This document shows positions 45,401 through 55,145 of a DNA stretch of 64,000 nucleotides, in pieces (position 1 is the first letter of the stretch; each line of letters opens with the position of its first letter). A model generated the notes under the pieces. It had not been told where the DNA came from, searched no databases, and saw nothing but the letters and a program-made list of their open reading frames with translations. The stretch covers positions 1,178,001 to 1,242,000 of the forward strand of contig JANQRF010000002.1 of the NCBI GenBank assembly GCA_028289285.1, read 5' to 3'. Source of the DNA: Alphaproteobacteria bacterium (GTDB lineage Bacteria > Pseudomonadota > Alphaproteobacteria > Micavibrionales > Micavibrionaceae). Made by a program: the position numbers and the translations under genes.

Positions 45401-45739
45401 ACAATTTTTGATACCCAAACACTGGGAACTTTAAAAGATAATCTGGGCAAAGAGCAGCTGGATGAGCTTCTGGCAGGTTTGCTTGATAAAACGCATGAAA
45501 TTATCAGCGCGCTAATTGAAGCACAGGAAAAACAGGATAAAGAAGCCATGAATGCCCGTGCGCATGAACTAAAAGGCATGGCCGGAAATTTCGGACTGGT
45601 TGAGATGACGGAAATGTCCATGCAAGCCGAACGCCTGCTCAAAGGTCAGGAGGAAGGAGATATCGTCTCCCACATCATGTCCTTCCCGGCCGCGGCGCAA
45701 CGCGCTGAAACTGCTTTGCGTCAATGGATGAGCTCTTAA
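42440..45739 (+). CDS. 7TMR-DISM hybrid histidine kinase (HisKA-HATPase-REC-Hpt)
   Basis: A 1099-residue membrane sensor. A signal sequence ends near ALPAQAQ. A periplasmic 7TMR-DISMED2-like sensor domain spans about 55-265, including TPTWLVFRALNNHT, then about seven helices (270-475) and a coiled coil (475-545). HisKA has H552 in VVSHEVRTPM, and HATPase_c has [12 protein letters not shown]. The receiver has D879 in LMDIQLPKLKG, and a C-terminal Hpt has H1042 in RAHELKGMAG. DISMED2 domains often bind carbohydrate-like ligands. The alternative ATG at 42485 also gives a complete leader. It ends three bases from the converging ndk. Confidence 0.92.
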   Translation: MESSLSRISAGFKSRMGKKGIVSKRYSRAIRLFGGSIFLLALIIFSALPAQAQTIIDQTAPALDQDDFQNLFEAGRGRFTEDQNLPVNAQGSPLETKYIALVMNEQDQSHILGPYFYVVPDPNNKYGVEDVIRQARDFSLNRRNTRDIVNLGYHGTPTWLVFRALNNHTSQNWMMGFGNTFEGRYGFANSVQVYTYPVQANQNNTVDFEKIRAANFTKTGHFALNLQSERETLVLVSIRPLEGVPLTLNPVLVTQTFLLEQNAPVLTPLSWLMIFVSGMVFFCLSLSLSKRSTMYLPFAAYYILLGMILLWNNANITGIGHFQGNVLPFLTGLLAICSLGLTKIFLNIKQYDYTERYFINGLGLVIFGCAMIALIPVPMPPVIRTILFYGPTILTFIGLPLLCFAQAQGGKNEAAPLIWAWLFVLAGLIISGSALSGNLTLTDITLNGFWIMLAPQAVFFIFAMLKKINLEEDQMFEEKAQANKETLSLVRLRHTKESAEQARLLKVIEKERQLLAQLREREAKRTEEMRKAKDVADEANRAKSAFLAVVSHEVRTPMTGIMGMVRLLLDSQINKQQKEYIQTIQESGDAMLTLLNDILDFEKIERGRMEIEQISFDLSRMIQGISTLMSGHAALKNITLETQIDENVPSFVIGDPNRLRQILLNLTGNAIKFTSEGSVRIRVSAEKTDGGLYNIRFAVKDSGIGISPEGMKNLFTPFAQANTSITRKYGGTGLGLAICKGLIQAMGSEIKVSSKEDQGSVFHFTLKMLSGDQEAQIPEILKPDLTLEDDTPEPEEVQKIDSAETSTEEDHALDPVRRIEELEKTPRILVVDDNEVNIRVILGFLEKIDCETSSMLDAQTLIEQLSEATQAPYDLILMDIQLPKLKGDEAARKIRKMEDPVIAGTPIIALSANTSEEDQLSYFEAGITAFVPKPIDPDTLLTKIADVLMGIVDKQKTVQTSQTGTEEKVPANRNLTDPPLETFDNLDTIFDTQTLGTLKDNLGKEQLDELLAGLLDKTHEIISALIEAQEKQDKEAMNARAHELKGMAGNFGLVEMTEMSMQAERLLKGQEEGDIVSHIMSFPAAAQRAETALRQWMSS

Positions 45740-45742
45740 GCT

Positions 45743-46165
45743 CTATCCAACAATTTCGTCTTCATTAAAGAAATAGTCGATTTCGATTTTTGCGTTTTCA
45801 AGACTGTCAGAGCCATGGACCGAGTTTTCACCAATGCTCAAAGCAAATTCTTTACGGATCGTACCCGCATCGGCTTCTTCCGGATTGGTTGCACCCATCA
45901 CCTCACGATTTTTGGCAACAGCATTTTCCCCTTCCAGAACCTGTACAACCACAGGGGCAGAGCTCATAAATTCGGTTAGCTCACCAAAAAACGGACGCTC
46001 TTTATGAACGGCGTAAAACCCTTCGGCCTGCTCCTTGGTCATGTGAATGCGCTTTTGAGCGACAATCCGCAAGCCCGCCTCTTCCATCTTGGCATTAATT
46101 GCCCCTGTCAGATTACGCTTGGTTGCATCCGGCTTAATGATTGAAAATGTACGTTCCAGAGCCAT
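45743..46165 (-). CDS. ndk: Nucleoside diphosphate kinase
   Basis: Transfers gamma-phosphate between nucleoside triphosphates and diphosphates. The 140 residues are standard: [14 protein letters not shown] at the start and the phospho-histidine H117 in [10 protein letters not shown]. The 246-base gap on its 5' side, toward the gene at 46412, is AT-rich and holds no gene; it must contain divergent promoters. Confidence 0.98.
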   Translation of the reverse strand: MALERTFSIIKPDATKRNLTGAINAKMEEAGLRIVAQKRIHMTKEQAEGFYAVHKERPFFGELTEFMSSAPVVVQVLEGENAVAKNREVMGATNPEEADAGTIRKEFALSIGENSVHGSDSLENAKIEIDYFFNEDEIVG

Positions 46166-46411
46166 AAAAAACCTCTCAATATGGTGTTGATATGAAATGT
46201 ACGCGCTTTATAACGGCGGCGTCTTTAAAGGGCAAGAGCATATCTTGAGATAAAATATTAAAATAATACCTAAAAAATATCTTGATTTTACATATTGTTT
46301 TTGTTATAAAGTTATAAATTTCGTAAGTTTTGTTTATTAATTAAACAAACTCTTGCATATATAAGAAGACTCTGATTAAGCTATGTATATTCAGTATAGA
46401 GGGTATGTGTT

Positions 46412-47503
46412 TTGCAAAACGTTGTTCAACTTCATCATCCTAGTGAAGCTCTAAGCCACGCAGCTTACGACCCCAAAAAGGGGTGGAATTCAGCTGCGCA
46501 GCCTGTGCCAGGTATGAATGCCAGCGATTATCATGATATTGCTCAAGAGGCTGCGGTGCATCTGGCTGAACAAACCCGTACCTTTTGTGAAGAGCATGGT
46601 TTTTCATACATAGAAATCCCATATAGAGATTTCTTAGAACAATACGAAAGACCCGGTGAATATAGCTATGAGGATATGGGTTTTCGGGAATGGTTAAACC
46701 GCTATTGTGAACAACGCAATATGAACTCGAATGCTGATCTATGTATTATTCAGGCATCTGCCAAAGAGTTGGGATCTTGTAAACGAAAGACAGGTGCAAA
46801 CGTACCAGCACCTGACCGGAATGTAGATTACCTCAGAACTATGATGATTGCCCTTAAGAAGACATCTGCTTTCAAAAACAGACAAAGTCTTGATACTCTT
46901 GGCAATGCCATGAAAGCGATTGAAGAATATCCGGCGACAGTAGCGCGCAAAAACTATTACTACGAACCGCATGCAAAAACAGGATTTAGAGGGCATAAGT
47001 CTCTCTGGGTTTCAAGAGTCCCCAAGGGCGGTGAGTTAGAAGGTTTTGAAATCCTGTCCGAAATCAAAATTGAGCATGAATCTCAAATGGATATTGATAA
47101 ACTTACACGACACTTTATCTCTCTTGGCAGAGACAATATGGAAGCTATTTCGAGCGTATTTAGTTTTCTTGGAAATCAAAGAGCAGGTGTATCTTCTAAC
47201 TATGCAAATCAACAATCTGATATTGTCACACAATGGGGTCGTTTACTTTACGACAAAGTTTTTGAAGCTGCAGGTATTACGGATAGATTTTTAAGCGATA
47301 GAAAAACAGATAAGTTTGACCCGGTACACTACAAACCGGAAAGATGGCTTGCCATTATAAATCATATTGCATCCTGCGAAAAATATTTTAGACCCTCTCA
47401 TTTTTCAACACTTATATCTGCAATATGCAGCTCTGAAGTAATACAAAATAGAGCTGTACCCAAAAATGCCAGGCTGGCTGCCGATGCAGTATTAAGGTGC
47501 TAG
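46412..47503 (+). CDS. Orphan protein, possible RelA/SpoT-like fold
   Basis: A 363-residue cytoplasmic protein, not confidently recognised. It starts at TTG 46412 with GAGGG eight bases upstream. The order of segments DYLRTMMIALK (139-149), YYEPHAKTGFRGHKSLWV (183-200) and SEIKIEHESQMDIDKLTRH (216-234) recalls the RelA/SpoT nucleotidyltransferase pattern, in which a GYRSLH-like motif is followed by EIQIRT and a trailing His. This is suggestive only. The gene is AT-rich and faces the duplicated alaS tail, 13 bases from its end. It belongs to an accessory patch between ndk and alaS. Confidence 0.55.
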   Translation: MQNVVQLHHPSEALSHAAYDPKKGWNSAAQPVPGMNASDYHDIAQEAAVHLAEQTRTFCEEHGFSYIEIPYRDFLEQYERPGEYSYEDMGFREWLNRYCEQRNMNSNADLCIIQASAKELGSCKRKTGANVPAPDRNVDYLRTMMIALKKTSAFKNRQSLDTLGNAMKAIEEYPATVARKNYYYEPHAKTGFRGHKSLWVSRVPKGGELEGFEILSEIKIEHESQMDIDKLTRHFISLGRDNMEAISSVFSFLGNQRAGVSSNYANQQSDIVTQWGRLLYDKVFEAAGITDRFLSDRKTDKFDPVHYKPERWLAIINHIASCEKYFRPSHFSTLISAICSSEVIQNRAVPKNARLAADAVLRC

Positions 47504-47516
47504 TAAAATTATTTAG

Positions 47517-47744
47517 TTAGATTTTCTTTTCTATCTTCTCAAAAGCACCATTCGCCGCGTCTGCATTCGGGCCGCCAACCTGAGCCATGCCGGGACGGCC
47601 GCCTCCACCCTTACCGCCAAGCGCTTCGGCACCGACTTTCACCAGCTCCACGGCACTGATTTTACCGGTGAGATCGTCCGTCACGCCGACAACAATAGAA
47701 GCCTTACCTTTATTTGTCGTAATAAACGCGACCGCGCTAGAACT
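47517..47744 (-). pseudogene. Duplicated 3' tail of alaS
   Basis: This stretch encodes the last 75 or so residues of an alanyl-tRNA synthetase ([20 protein letters not shown], then [20 protein letters not shown] and a stop). It corresponds to the end of the complete alaS at 48553, with many silent and some replacement differences. Homology stops abruptly near 47744, where the stop region of the kinase-like gene begins. It has no start codon or ribosome site of its own, so it is a remnant. Divergence between the copies means it is either old or derived from another strain. Confidence 0.85.
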
Positions 47745-47772
47745 ATCAAGAAAAAATATTGGGCAAATGTTT

Positions 47773-48513
47773 TTAAGCAAGGGCCAGAGCCAGGTTTTGA
47801 GAACTGTAGCTGGCGCGCGCAGGCTTTGTTCTAGTTTGTAAAGAGTGTGACAAGTCTAACCATCCGTTACACAATATCCCTTGCTCATCCGCCAGGGACT
47901 CTCTGCAGACCCCTTTATACTCATTCGCGGCATCTTGGTCACCATCCAGTATGGCTTCCCAATTATCGCCAAGAGCCTCTATGAAAGGCGCAAATAGTGT
48001 TTCTTGTAATCCCTCATAAGGACTATTTTCTATAGGTGATCCGTTTTGCAGATTGTGTCTAATACAGCCATGATCAATAATGACAGGAAGAGATAAGGGG
48101 CAAATATCGGAAGGCGTCAAAAATGCAATATTTTCGATATCAATATCCAGAGCAAACAACCCTTCTTGTGAAACCATCTTATAGAGATAATCAACCGGAT
48201 TTGCCACCGTTGGACCACGAGGCTTCAGGCTTAGGCCCGGCAAAAAGAATAAAGCTGTTTGTTCAAAAAAAGCATGTTGTGTAGGTTTTAGCACATAAGG
48301 ACGATCACCAAAATCAAAGTAATCTTGCGCAAGACCACGCTCTAGGCATTTTATGACAGTACCACATTCATTTAAGAAAACCGCATGGGACCGATTGCCA
48401 GGAACCCATTGATTAGTCTGTAAATCTTCGTAACCAAAAGCCTGAAGAACTTTGGAGTGTGCAAAGGCATCCTCTTTGCCATATTTAGACTCAATATAGT
48501 CAAGAAAATTCAT
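47773..48513 (-). CDS. Orphan protein with kinase-fold-like motifs
   Basis: A 246-residue protein, not assigned to a family. GTVIKCLE with K55 could be the N-lobe lysine. D123-x4-N128 in [13 protein letters not shown] and D147 in VIIDHGC have the spacing of the catalytic loop and metal-binding DFG-like Asp of protein or aminoglycoside kinases. No signal peptide or membrane segment is visible. It lies between the intact alaS and the duplicated alaS tail, so it arrived with that rearrangement. Kinase activity is inference from motif order; a substrate is not apparent. Confidence 0.6.
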   Translation of the reverse strand: MNFLDYIESKYGKEDAFAHSKVLQAFGYEDLQTNQWVPGNRSHAVFLNECGTVIKCLERGLAQDYFDFGDRPYVLKPTQHAFFEQTALFFLPGLSLKPRGPTVANPVDYLYKMVSQEGLFALDIDIENIAFLTPSDICPLSLPVIIDHGCIRHNLQNGSPIENSPYEGLQETLFAPFIEALGDNWEAILDGDQDAANEYKGVCRESLADEQGILCNGWLDLSHSLQTRTKPARASYSSQNLALALA

Positions 48514-48552
48514 AAGAACTCTTTATCACATAAAATAAATTATGTAAATAAA

Positions 48553-51216
48553 TTAATTTATTTTCGCCTCAATCGCCTGAGCAGCATCATTAGCTGCATC
48601 TGTATTCGGGCCGCCGGCCTGAGCCATGTCCGGACGGCCGCCTCCACCCTTACCGCCAAGCGCTTCTGCGCCGACTTTCACAAGGTCAACGGCACTGATT
48701 TTATCGGTGAGATCATCCGTCACGCCTACAACAATAGAGGCCTTATCTTCACTTGTTGCAATCAGGGCTACTACACCAGAACCGATTTTTTGTTTGAGCT
48801 CATCGGCCATTCCTTTCAGGTCTTTGGCCGGAAAATCGGGGAGAACCTTTGCTACAAATTTCACCCCGCCAATATCTTTCACATCGTCATTGGCGCCGCC
48901 ACCTGCTCCGCCCGTCGCAAGCTGTTTGCGTAACGTAGCGATTTCCTGTTCCAGCTTTTTGGTTTTATCCATCAAGCCTTCAACACGCGGCAAAATTTCA
49001 GCTACAGGCGTTTTTAGTTTCTGCGCTAAATCATGCAGGATGCTTTCCTGTTCATTGAAATAGGCCAGTGCCCCCTTCCCTGTCACAGCTTCAATGCGGC
49101 GTACACCAGCTGACACTGCGCTTTCAGCGATAATCTTGAAGAGCCCGATCTCGCCTGTTTGTTTCACATGCGTGCCGCCGCACAGCTCCACCGAGTAGCG
49201 TTTACTCTCGCCTTCATCTTGCGTCCCCATTGAGACAACGCGAACCTCGTCATCGTATTTTTCACCAAACAGCGCCATTGCACCTGTTTCCATCGCCTCA
49301 TCCAGCGGCATGACTTGCGTGTTCACAGGCGTATTGGCAATGATTTCGTCATTGACGATTTGCTCAACTTTCTCAAGCTCTTCCAGCTTAATGGCCACAG
49401 GTTGTGAAATATCAAAACGTGTACGCGTGTCATCCTGCAATGAGCCTTTCTGGGCAACATGACCCCCAAGTACAAGACGCAAAGCTTCATGCATCAGATG
49501 TGTCGCAGAGTGATTGGCTTTGATCTGGTCACGGCGTTCTGTATCGACGCGCAGCTCTACTCCTTCGTCAACGGAAATCTCGCCCTTCGTTGCTGTACCG
49601 ACATGTACCCAGAGCTTATGAAGTTTCTTTTGCGTATCAGTGACTGCAAAGCTATCTCCGGCAGAGGTTAACATCACGCCCTGATCCCCGACCTGCCCAC
49701 CGCTTTCGGCATAAAACGGCGTCTGATTGACAATAATCTGCCCCTCTTCGCCTTCTTTTAAGGTATCAACTTTTTGCCCATCCTTAATGATTGCCAGCAC
49801 CTGCCCGGCAGCAACATCCTGCACATAACCCAGAAATTCGGATGCCGGTAATTCTTCCACCAAATCAAACCACAACTCGTCCGTACCTGCATCACCGGAC
49901 CCTGCCCAGCTTTTACGCGCAGCTTCTTTTTGTGCAGCCATGGCAGCTTCAAACCCGTCCATATCCACGGCAATATTGCGCGCCTTTAATGCATCCGCCG
50001 TCAGGTCAACCGGGAATCCATACGTATCATATAATTTAAATGCAATCTCGCCGGAAAGCGTTTGACCATCGCCAAGTTTGCCGGATTCTTCATCTAAAAT
50101 TTTGAGCCCCCGGTCGAGCGTTTGCTTGAAACGCGTTTCTTCATTTTTCAGCGTTTCAGTGATAAGTGCTTCGGCCCGTTTCAGTTCAGGGTAAGCCTGC
50201 CCCATCATATTTAAAAGCGTTGGAAAGAGCTTATATAGAAGCGGCTCTTCTGCGCCTAGTAAGTGCGCATGACGCATGCCCCGGCGCATAATCCGGCGCA
50301 GCACGTAACCCCGCCCTTCATTAGACGGCATCACTCCATCCGCTAACAAAAATGCAGAGCAACGCAAGTGATCTGAAATCACACGGTGGCTGGCAGCCTG
50401 ATCTCCATCTGCGGAAACGCCTGTCAAGTCGGCGGACTGTTCAATGATAGACCGCAGCAAGTCGATATCATAATTTGAGGATTTGCCCTGCATGAGTGCA
50501 GCCATGCGCTCCAGCCCCATGCCTGTATCCACACAAGGTTTAGGTAACGGCGTGCGTTTGGGTTTACCGTCCTCGCCCGGTTCTTGCTCAAACTGCATAA
50601 AAACGAGGTTCCAGAATTCCAGGAAACGGTCGCCGTCTTCTTCGGGGCTGCCCGGCGGTCCACCCCAGAGCTTATCGCCCTGATCATAGAAAATTTCTGA
50701 ACACGGTCCACATGGACCCGTATCACCCATTTGCCAAAAATTATCATCGGTTGGAATACGAATAATTTTATCATCACTAAAGCCGCCGATTTTTTTCCAG
50801 AGATCAGCTGCTTCTTCATCTGTGGAATGCACCGTCACCAAAAGTTTATCTCTAGGCATGCCGAAATTTTTAGAGACGAGCTCCCAGGCAAAGCTAATTG
50901 CTTCTTCTTTAAAATAATCGCCAAAGGAAAAATTCCCGAGCATTTCGAAAAATGTATGGTGACGCGCTGTGTAACCGACATTATCAAGATCATTATGCTT
51001 ACCGCCAGCACGCACGCATTTTTGAGCTGTGGTCGCACGCGTATAATCGCGCTTTTCCGCCCCTGTAAAAACATTCTTGAACTGTACCATGCCTGAATTA
51101 GCAAACATCAGGGTCGGGTCGTTTTGGGGCACAAGCGGGCTTGAAGCCACGTGCGTGTGACCATTTTGAACAAAATAATCAATAAATTCGTTGCGGATAT
51201 CCTGGACGGTTTTCAT
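48553..51216 (-). CDS. alaS: Alanyl-tRNA synthetase
   Basis: A class II synthetase of 887 residues: catalytic domain (1-245), tRNA-recognition domain, editing domain with [12 protein letters not shown] and the CGGTHV zinc motif, and C-terminal coiled coil plus DHHA1 domain ending in the [16 protein letters not shown] glycine-rich motif. It is complete. The 3' 228 bases are repeated at 47517-47744. The 64-base gap to the divergent hisN-like gene holds its promoter. Confidence 0.98.
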   Translation of the reverse strand: MKTVQDIRNEFIDYFVQNGHTHVASSPLVPQNDPTLMFANSGMVQFKNVFTGAEKRDYTRATTAQKCVRAGGKHNDLDNVGYTARHHTFFEMLGNFSFGDYFKEEAISFAWELVSKNFGMPRDKLLVTVHSTDEEAADLWKKIGGFSDDKIIRIPTDDNFWQMGDTGPCGPCSEIFYDQGDKLWGGPPGSPEEDGDRFLEFWNLVFMQFEQEPGEDGKPKRTPLPKPCVDTGMGLERMAALMQGKSSNYDIDLLRSIIEQSADLTGVSADGDQAASHRVISDHLRCSAFLLADGVMPSNEGRGYVLRRIMRRGMRHAHLLGAEEPLLYKLFPTLLNMMGQAYPELKRAEALITETLKNEETRFKQTLDRGLKILDEESGKLGDGQTLSGEIAFKLYDTYGFPVDLTADALKARNIAVDMDGFEAAMAAQKEAARKSWAGSGDAGTDELWFDLVEELPASEFLGYVQDVAAGQVLAIIKDGQKVDTLKEGEEGQIIVNQTPFYAESGGQVGDQGVMLTSAGDSFAVTDTQKKLHKLWVHVGTATKGEISVDEGVELRVDTERRDQIKANHSATHLMHEALRLVLGGHVAQKGSLQDDTRTRFDISQPVAIKLEELEKVEQIVNDEIIANTPVNTQVMPLDEAMETGAMALFGEKYDDEVRVVSMGTQDEGESKRYSVELCGGTHVKQTGEIGLFKIIAESAVSAGVRRIEAVTGKGALAYFNEQESILHDLAQKLKTPVAEILPRVEGLMDKTKKLEQEIATLRKQLATGGAGGGANDDVKDIGGVKFVAKVLPDFPAKDLKGMADELKQKIGSGVVALIATSEDKASIVVGVTDDLTDKISAVDLVKVGAEALGGKGGGGRPDMAQAGGPNTDAANDAAQAIEAKIN

Positions 51217-51280
51217 CTTTAACCCTATGTCTTCAAAGCATTTTTGTTAGACTTCTATATAAGCGGAGAACAATACGTAG

Positions 51281-52033
51281 ATGCAAGAATTTATTCAACT
51301 CACCGAATATATGGCCGATGAGGCCGGAACAATTATCAGGCATTATTTCCGGCAGAGCTTTGAGATTGATACCAAAGAAGATGAAACCCCTGTTACCGCC
51401 GCCGACCGCGCGGTAGAAAAGCGCTTGCGGGAAATTATAGAAATGCACCGTCCACAGGACGGGATTCTAGGTGAAGAATTTGGCCCAAAGGAAAGCCAGA
51501 ACGGCTTTACCTGGGTCATCGACCCGATTGACGGCACCAAGAGCTTTATGATTGGTCGTCCGACTTTCGGCACGCTGATCGCGCTGGCTGAGAATGGTGC
51601 ACCTGTTCTGGGCACGATTGACCAACCAATTTCACAGGAACGCTGGATTGGTGCGAAAGGGGAGCCGACCCTGTTTAACGGCAAAACGGTTAAAACCAGG
51701 TCCTGCACCTCTTTAAAAGACGCCATTGTCGGCAGTACATCTCCCAGCCAGATGCCGGAGACCTGGCCGAAAATGTACGATCAGTTTAAATCCGTGATCT
51801 GGGGCGGGGATTGCTATTCCTACGGGCTGATTGCCAATGGCTGGCTGGATTGTGTCATAGAAAGCGGCCTTGCCACCTACGACTATATGGCCCTGCCGCC
51901 GATCATTGAAGGCGCAGGCGGTCTTATCTGTGATTGGGACGGTAATCCGCTTACGATGGCATCTGAAGGGCAAATCCTTGCTTTAGGGGATGCAAGCCTA
52001 AAAGAACAGGCCCTCACTTTTCTCGCTGCTTAG
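51281..52033 (+). CDS. Inositol-monophosphatase family, histidinol-phosphatase-like
   Basis: A Mg2+-dependent phosphatase of 250 residues. Metal ligands are in GEEFG (64-68) and DPIDGTKSF (D81, D84), with the second motif in WGGDCYSYGLIANGWLDCVIE. This DPIDGTKSF/GRP-x-FGTLIAL form is typical of HisN histidinol-phosphatases of alphaproteobacteria, but inositol-1-phosphatase activity cannot be excluded. Its 3' end overlaps the converging slt gene by four bases. Confidence 0.85.
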   Translation: MQEFIQLTEYMADEAGTIIRHYFRQSFEIDTKEDETPVTAADRAVEKRLREIIEMHRPQDGILGEEFGPKESQNGFTWVIDPIDGTKSFMIGRPTFGTLIALAENGAPVLGTIDQPISQERWIGAKGEPTLFNGKTVKTRSCTSLKDAIVGSTSPSQMPETWPKMYDQFKSVIWGGDCYSYGLIANGWLDCVIESGLATYDYMALPPIIEGAGGLICDWDGNPLTMASEGQILALGDASLKEQALTFLAA

Positions 52034-53934
52034 CGCTCTGCCATTTTTGTATCATGCATATTTTGTGCAAACCGTGCCCAGCGGCCGGATGCGACAGCTT
52101 CAAGAGTTGGGTTTTCCTGTCCCATACGGATACGGTAAATCCAGAAATTGGCAAGTACACGCTCCACAAACGCACGCGTTTCGCTGAACGGGATTGTTTC
52201 GATAAATAACAAGGGCTCATCGATACGAATACGTTCGCGTTGCCAGCGGGTCAAGTTTCCAGGTCCGGCATTATAGGCAATCGCCAGCGCCATAAGATCA
52301 CCATCCACACCAGGATGTGCGAGTAATTCTTTTAAGTAAGCTTGCCCGAGTTTTAAATTATAGGCCGGATCTTTTAATTGAAACTGATCGGCTTTGCTTT
52401 TGAAATTTTTGCCTCCGGCAAGATGCTTCGCAGTCGCAGGCATAATTTGCATTAAGCCCGTAGCTCCTGATCCGCTTTGCGCCATGCTGTCAAACTTAGA
52501 TTCCTGACGGATGAAAGCATGTACCAAGGCAGAGTCTATTTGAAAACCACCTTCCGGCTTCCACGACATAACAGGATATAATGCGCCATCATATACACCC
52601 CCGTCTTGCGCCGTAACGGCATTCCCAATTCTATAAGACAGTGCAGGAAGTTTATATTCAGAGGCAAACGCCAAAATCGCTTCTATATCTTTGTGCTTTT
52701 GCCCAAGAGAGATATTTTTAAGCTCTGCCTCAGCCAAACCAATTTCACCGATCTCAACCAACGCCCTGGCCCGAAGCCCCTGTGCATGTGATGAAATGAA
52801 TTTACGGTGAGCGCGTGTATAGCCCGGAACTTCCCAGTCAAAAACCGGATCGCGTCCAAGCGCACGCGTTGCTACTAATCCATAAAATGTTCTTGGATAA
52901 GCAGCAGACCGCTCAAGCCACGTACTGACTTTCTTGTGATTACGAAGCCGCATATGCGTGCGCCCTGCCCAATAAGAGGCCGCAGAGATCATCCAGCCGG
53001 ATGCATAAGGGGACGTTGCCGCACGTTCAAAACCACGTGCAGCTTCTTTATAATTTTCATCACGCCATTCGCTTAAACCGTAAATCCAACCGGCCATTGG
53101 AACCGTGCGCGCAGATTTTTTTAAAACACTTTCAGCGATCTCTTTCGCTTTTTTATTATAGCCCGCATAAAAATAACCGGACGCAATCAGCGCACGCAAA
53201 CTATCATATTCCGTTTGATCCATGGCCTTTCGTAAATCACTTTCACTTAAAAGAGAGAGTGCTTTTTTCGGCTGGGTCTTTCGTACCAGGCCACGAATTT
53301 GAAGCGTAAGATTTTTGATACCCTGTGTTTGCGTAGCGCTACGTTTCTTTTTAGAAACATACGCCTTACCGGCTTTTGTATGACCAAGGCGCCCATAAGG
53401 AAAGTTTGAACTGATCTCCGGCGCTTTGATACTTGTCCCTTCAGGTGCGCGGGCGCGGGCAAGCTTATAGATTTGCGGCGCTTGTGGATGATCTGCATGG
53501 TTTTGAAGCCAAGCGCGTAAATCCGGATGGCGGGCTCTATGCACCGGGTGGAGCAGAATTTGCGCCCTGGCATGGCCAAGCAACAATCCGTTACTCAGAT
53601 CAAGCATATATTCCCGCGCCTTGGTAATCTCCCCATCACGGATCAACGCAAAAATCTTTTGATAGAGATCAACATCGCGGGATTTAAGCGTATCCTCAAC
53701 CGGTAGATCCAGCGTCATATTTTGAGCCTGCCCAGCGCGAGCTGGTTTACGCACAGGCACAGGCGGCGTATCTGTTTTACGCGTCAGGAAATCCCAGAAA
53801 GACCCCTCACCAGAGTCTTCCTGTTCCACCTCTTGCTCTTGGGCATAAGACACTGTTTGCCCGGGCAGGAAAGCCAGTACAAAGCCGAGCGCGAGAACAG
53901 CCCAAAAGGTTCTTTTTGCTATAATTTTTGCCAT
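52030..53934 (-). CDS. Soluble lytic murein transglycosylase
   Basis: Cleaves the MurNAc-GlcNAc bond of peptidoglycan to anhydro-muropeptides in the periplasm. The 634 residues carry a signal peptide (AVLALGFVLAFLPGQTVSYAQ), a long alpha-helical superhelix (about 60-430) and a C-terminal SLT domain with catalytic E478 in AFIRQESKFD, then SGATGLMQIMPATA and AIAYNAGPGN. The length and doughnut-type layout fit Slt70-like enzymes. It stands alone on the minus strand. Confidence 0.94.
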   Translation of the reverse strand: MAKIIAKRTFWAVLALGFVLAFLPGQTVSYAQEQEVEQEDSGEGSFWDFLTRKTDTPPVPVRKPARAGQAQNMTLDLPVEDTLKSRDVDLYQKIFALIRDGEITKAREYMLDLSNGLLLGHARAQILLHPVHRARHPDLRAWLQNHADHPQAPQIYKLARARAPEGTSIKAPEISSNFPYGRLGHTKAGKAYVSKKKRSATQTQGIKNLTLQIRGLVRKTQPKKALSLLSESDLRKAMDQTEYDSLRALIASGYFYAGYNKKAKEIAESVLKKSARTVPMAGWIYGLSEWRDENYKEAARGFERAATSPYASGWMISAASYWAGRTHMRLRNHKKVSTWLERSAAYPRTFYGLVATRALGRDPVFDWEVPGYTRAHRKFISSHAQGLRARALVEIGEIGLAEAELKNISLGQKHKDIEAILAFASEYKLPALSYRIGNAVTAQDGGVYDGALYPVMSWKPEGGFQIDSALVHAFIRQESKFDSMAQSGSGATGLMQIMPATAKHLAGGKNFKSKADQFQLKDPAYNLKLGQAYLKELLAHPGVDGDLMALAIAYNAGPGNLTRWQRERIRIDEPLLFIETIPFSETRAFVERVLANFWIYRIRMGQENPTLEAVASGRWARFAQNMHDTKMAER

Positions 53935-53993
53935 CGAGCCGGACTATAAAGCAGTGTCTGGCCTCTGTCCAATTTTCTTTAGATATGTAAATA

Positions 53994-54929
53994 TTATTCG
54001 GGTTTGCGGAAGCTTTTAAAAGGCCACAGAAGCTGCTGAACAAAGCCGGATGGCATAGCCTCCGGGATCCCGATATCGACAGGCGGGCGGCGGTCTGCAT
54101 TAAAATAGGTCCCGAAAATCTGATCCCAGATTACCAGATTCTCCCCGTAATTTTTATTGCCTTCCCGTAAGTCCTGGCTGTGATGCCAGCGATGCAGGCC
54201 GGGCGTATTGAACACCCATGATACAGGGCCGAACCGCATTTCAACATTACAATGCGTCAGGAGGCCAATATAGGCAGTTACGGCAGACAGCCATTTAACC
54301 ACTTCCAAAGGCGCACCAAGGATGAGCAAAATTGTAATGCCCAGAATGATGCTAAAGACGGAATCAACGAAGTGAAACCGCCCTGTATTGATCACCCAAA
54401 GCCGTGTGACGCTGTGATGGACGGCATGAAACCGCCAGAGCGGATACCATTCATGAGCGATGCGGTGCGCCCAGTATAGGCCGAATTCGGCTGCGATTAG
54501 CCCCATCACCACCTGCACGGCCATTGGCCAGTCACGCGGCCAGATACCATACCCGGCATCATCAACAGGCGTCACCATAGAGGTGATCCCGATTACCCCG
54601 CCAAAGACGATCAATCCTTGTACAACGCCCTTGCTCAGCAGCGTATGAGCCAAATTGGCAAAGGTCTGCCCGTCTTTTTCAAGCCATTGCTCTTCATGGG
54701 GCATAATCCGCTCTAAAAACAACAAAGAGGCAGCCAAAGACAGGTAAATGAGATTGAACATCAAAACAGGGCTATCACCTGCAAAAGCCCATATAGTCAG
54801 GCTAACTGCCCCGAAAAACAGGACCGGCCATAAAATCCAGGATAAAACATAGCGCAAACGGGCATTTTCTATGGGTTGCATACCCAAAGAATAAACGGGT
54901 TTTTCAAGTTTTGGCAATGCCAAAAACAA
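53994..54929 (-). CDS. Sterol desaturase / fatty acid hydroxylase family protein
   Basis: A 311-residue membrane-bound di-iron enzyme. Three histidine boxes are present: WAHRIAHEW, WRFHAVHHS and GLHRWHHS. Six or so hydrophobic helices surround them. Bacterial members hydroxylate or desaturate lipids, carotenoids or ether lipids; the substrate cannot be told here. The start could be M1 (54929) or M17 (MQPIENARLRY). The 216-base gap to the divergent gene at 55146 has a CCGGCA/TGCCGG hairpin near 55024 but no gene. Confidence 0.9.
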   Translation of the reverse strand: MFLALPKLEKPVYSLGMQPIENARLRYVLSWILWPVLFFGAVSLTIWAFAGDSPVLMFNLIYLSLAASLLFLERIMPHEEQWLEKDGQTFANLAHTLLSKGVVQGLIVFGGVIGITSMVTPVDDAGYGIWPRDWPMAVQVVMGLIAAEFGLYWAHRIAHEWYPLWRFHAVHHSVTRLWVINTGRFHFVDSVFSIILGITILLILGAPLEVVKWLSAVTAYIGLLTHCNVEMRFGPVSWVFNTPGLHRWHHSQDLREGNKNYGENLVIWDQIFGTYFNADRRPPVDIGIPEAMPSGFVQQLLWPFKSFRKPE

Positions 54930-55145
54930 TCCCTAAACAATCCACAGACCACCCTGTTTTGATGCTGTACAGAAAAGCCTCAAAAATGGTAAAATAGGAA
55001 TGGTTACACGGTTTATCGGTACCGGCAGATTTTTGCCGGAATTGTATATACGGAGCGGGTTTCACCTCTAGCGACGTATAAAGGCGTTTATTGCGTAATG
55101 GCTTTTTTGTGTAACACCTACCCCACATCGGCAGAATAGAGACAC

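Noticed and set aside
47517..47780. Treating the alaS tail copy as an independent small gene
   Set aside because: The only ATG is in unrelated sequence, there is no ribosome site, and the frame is simply the AlaRS C-terminus.
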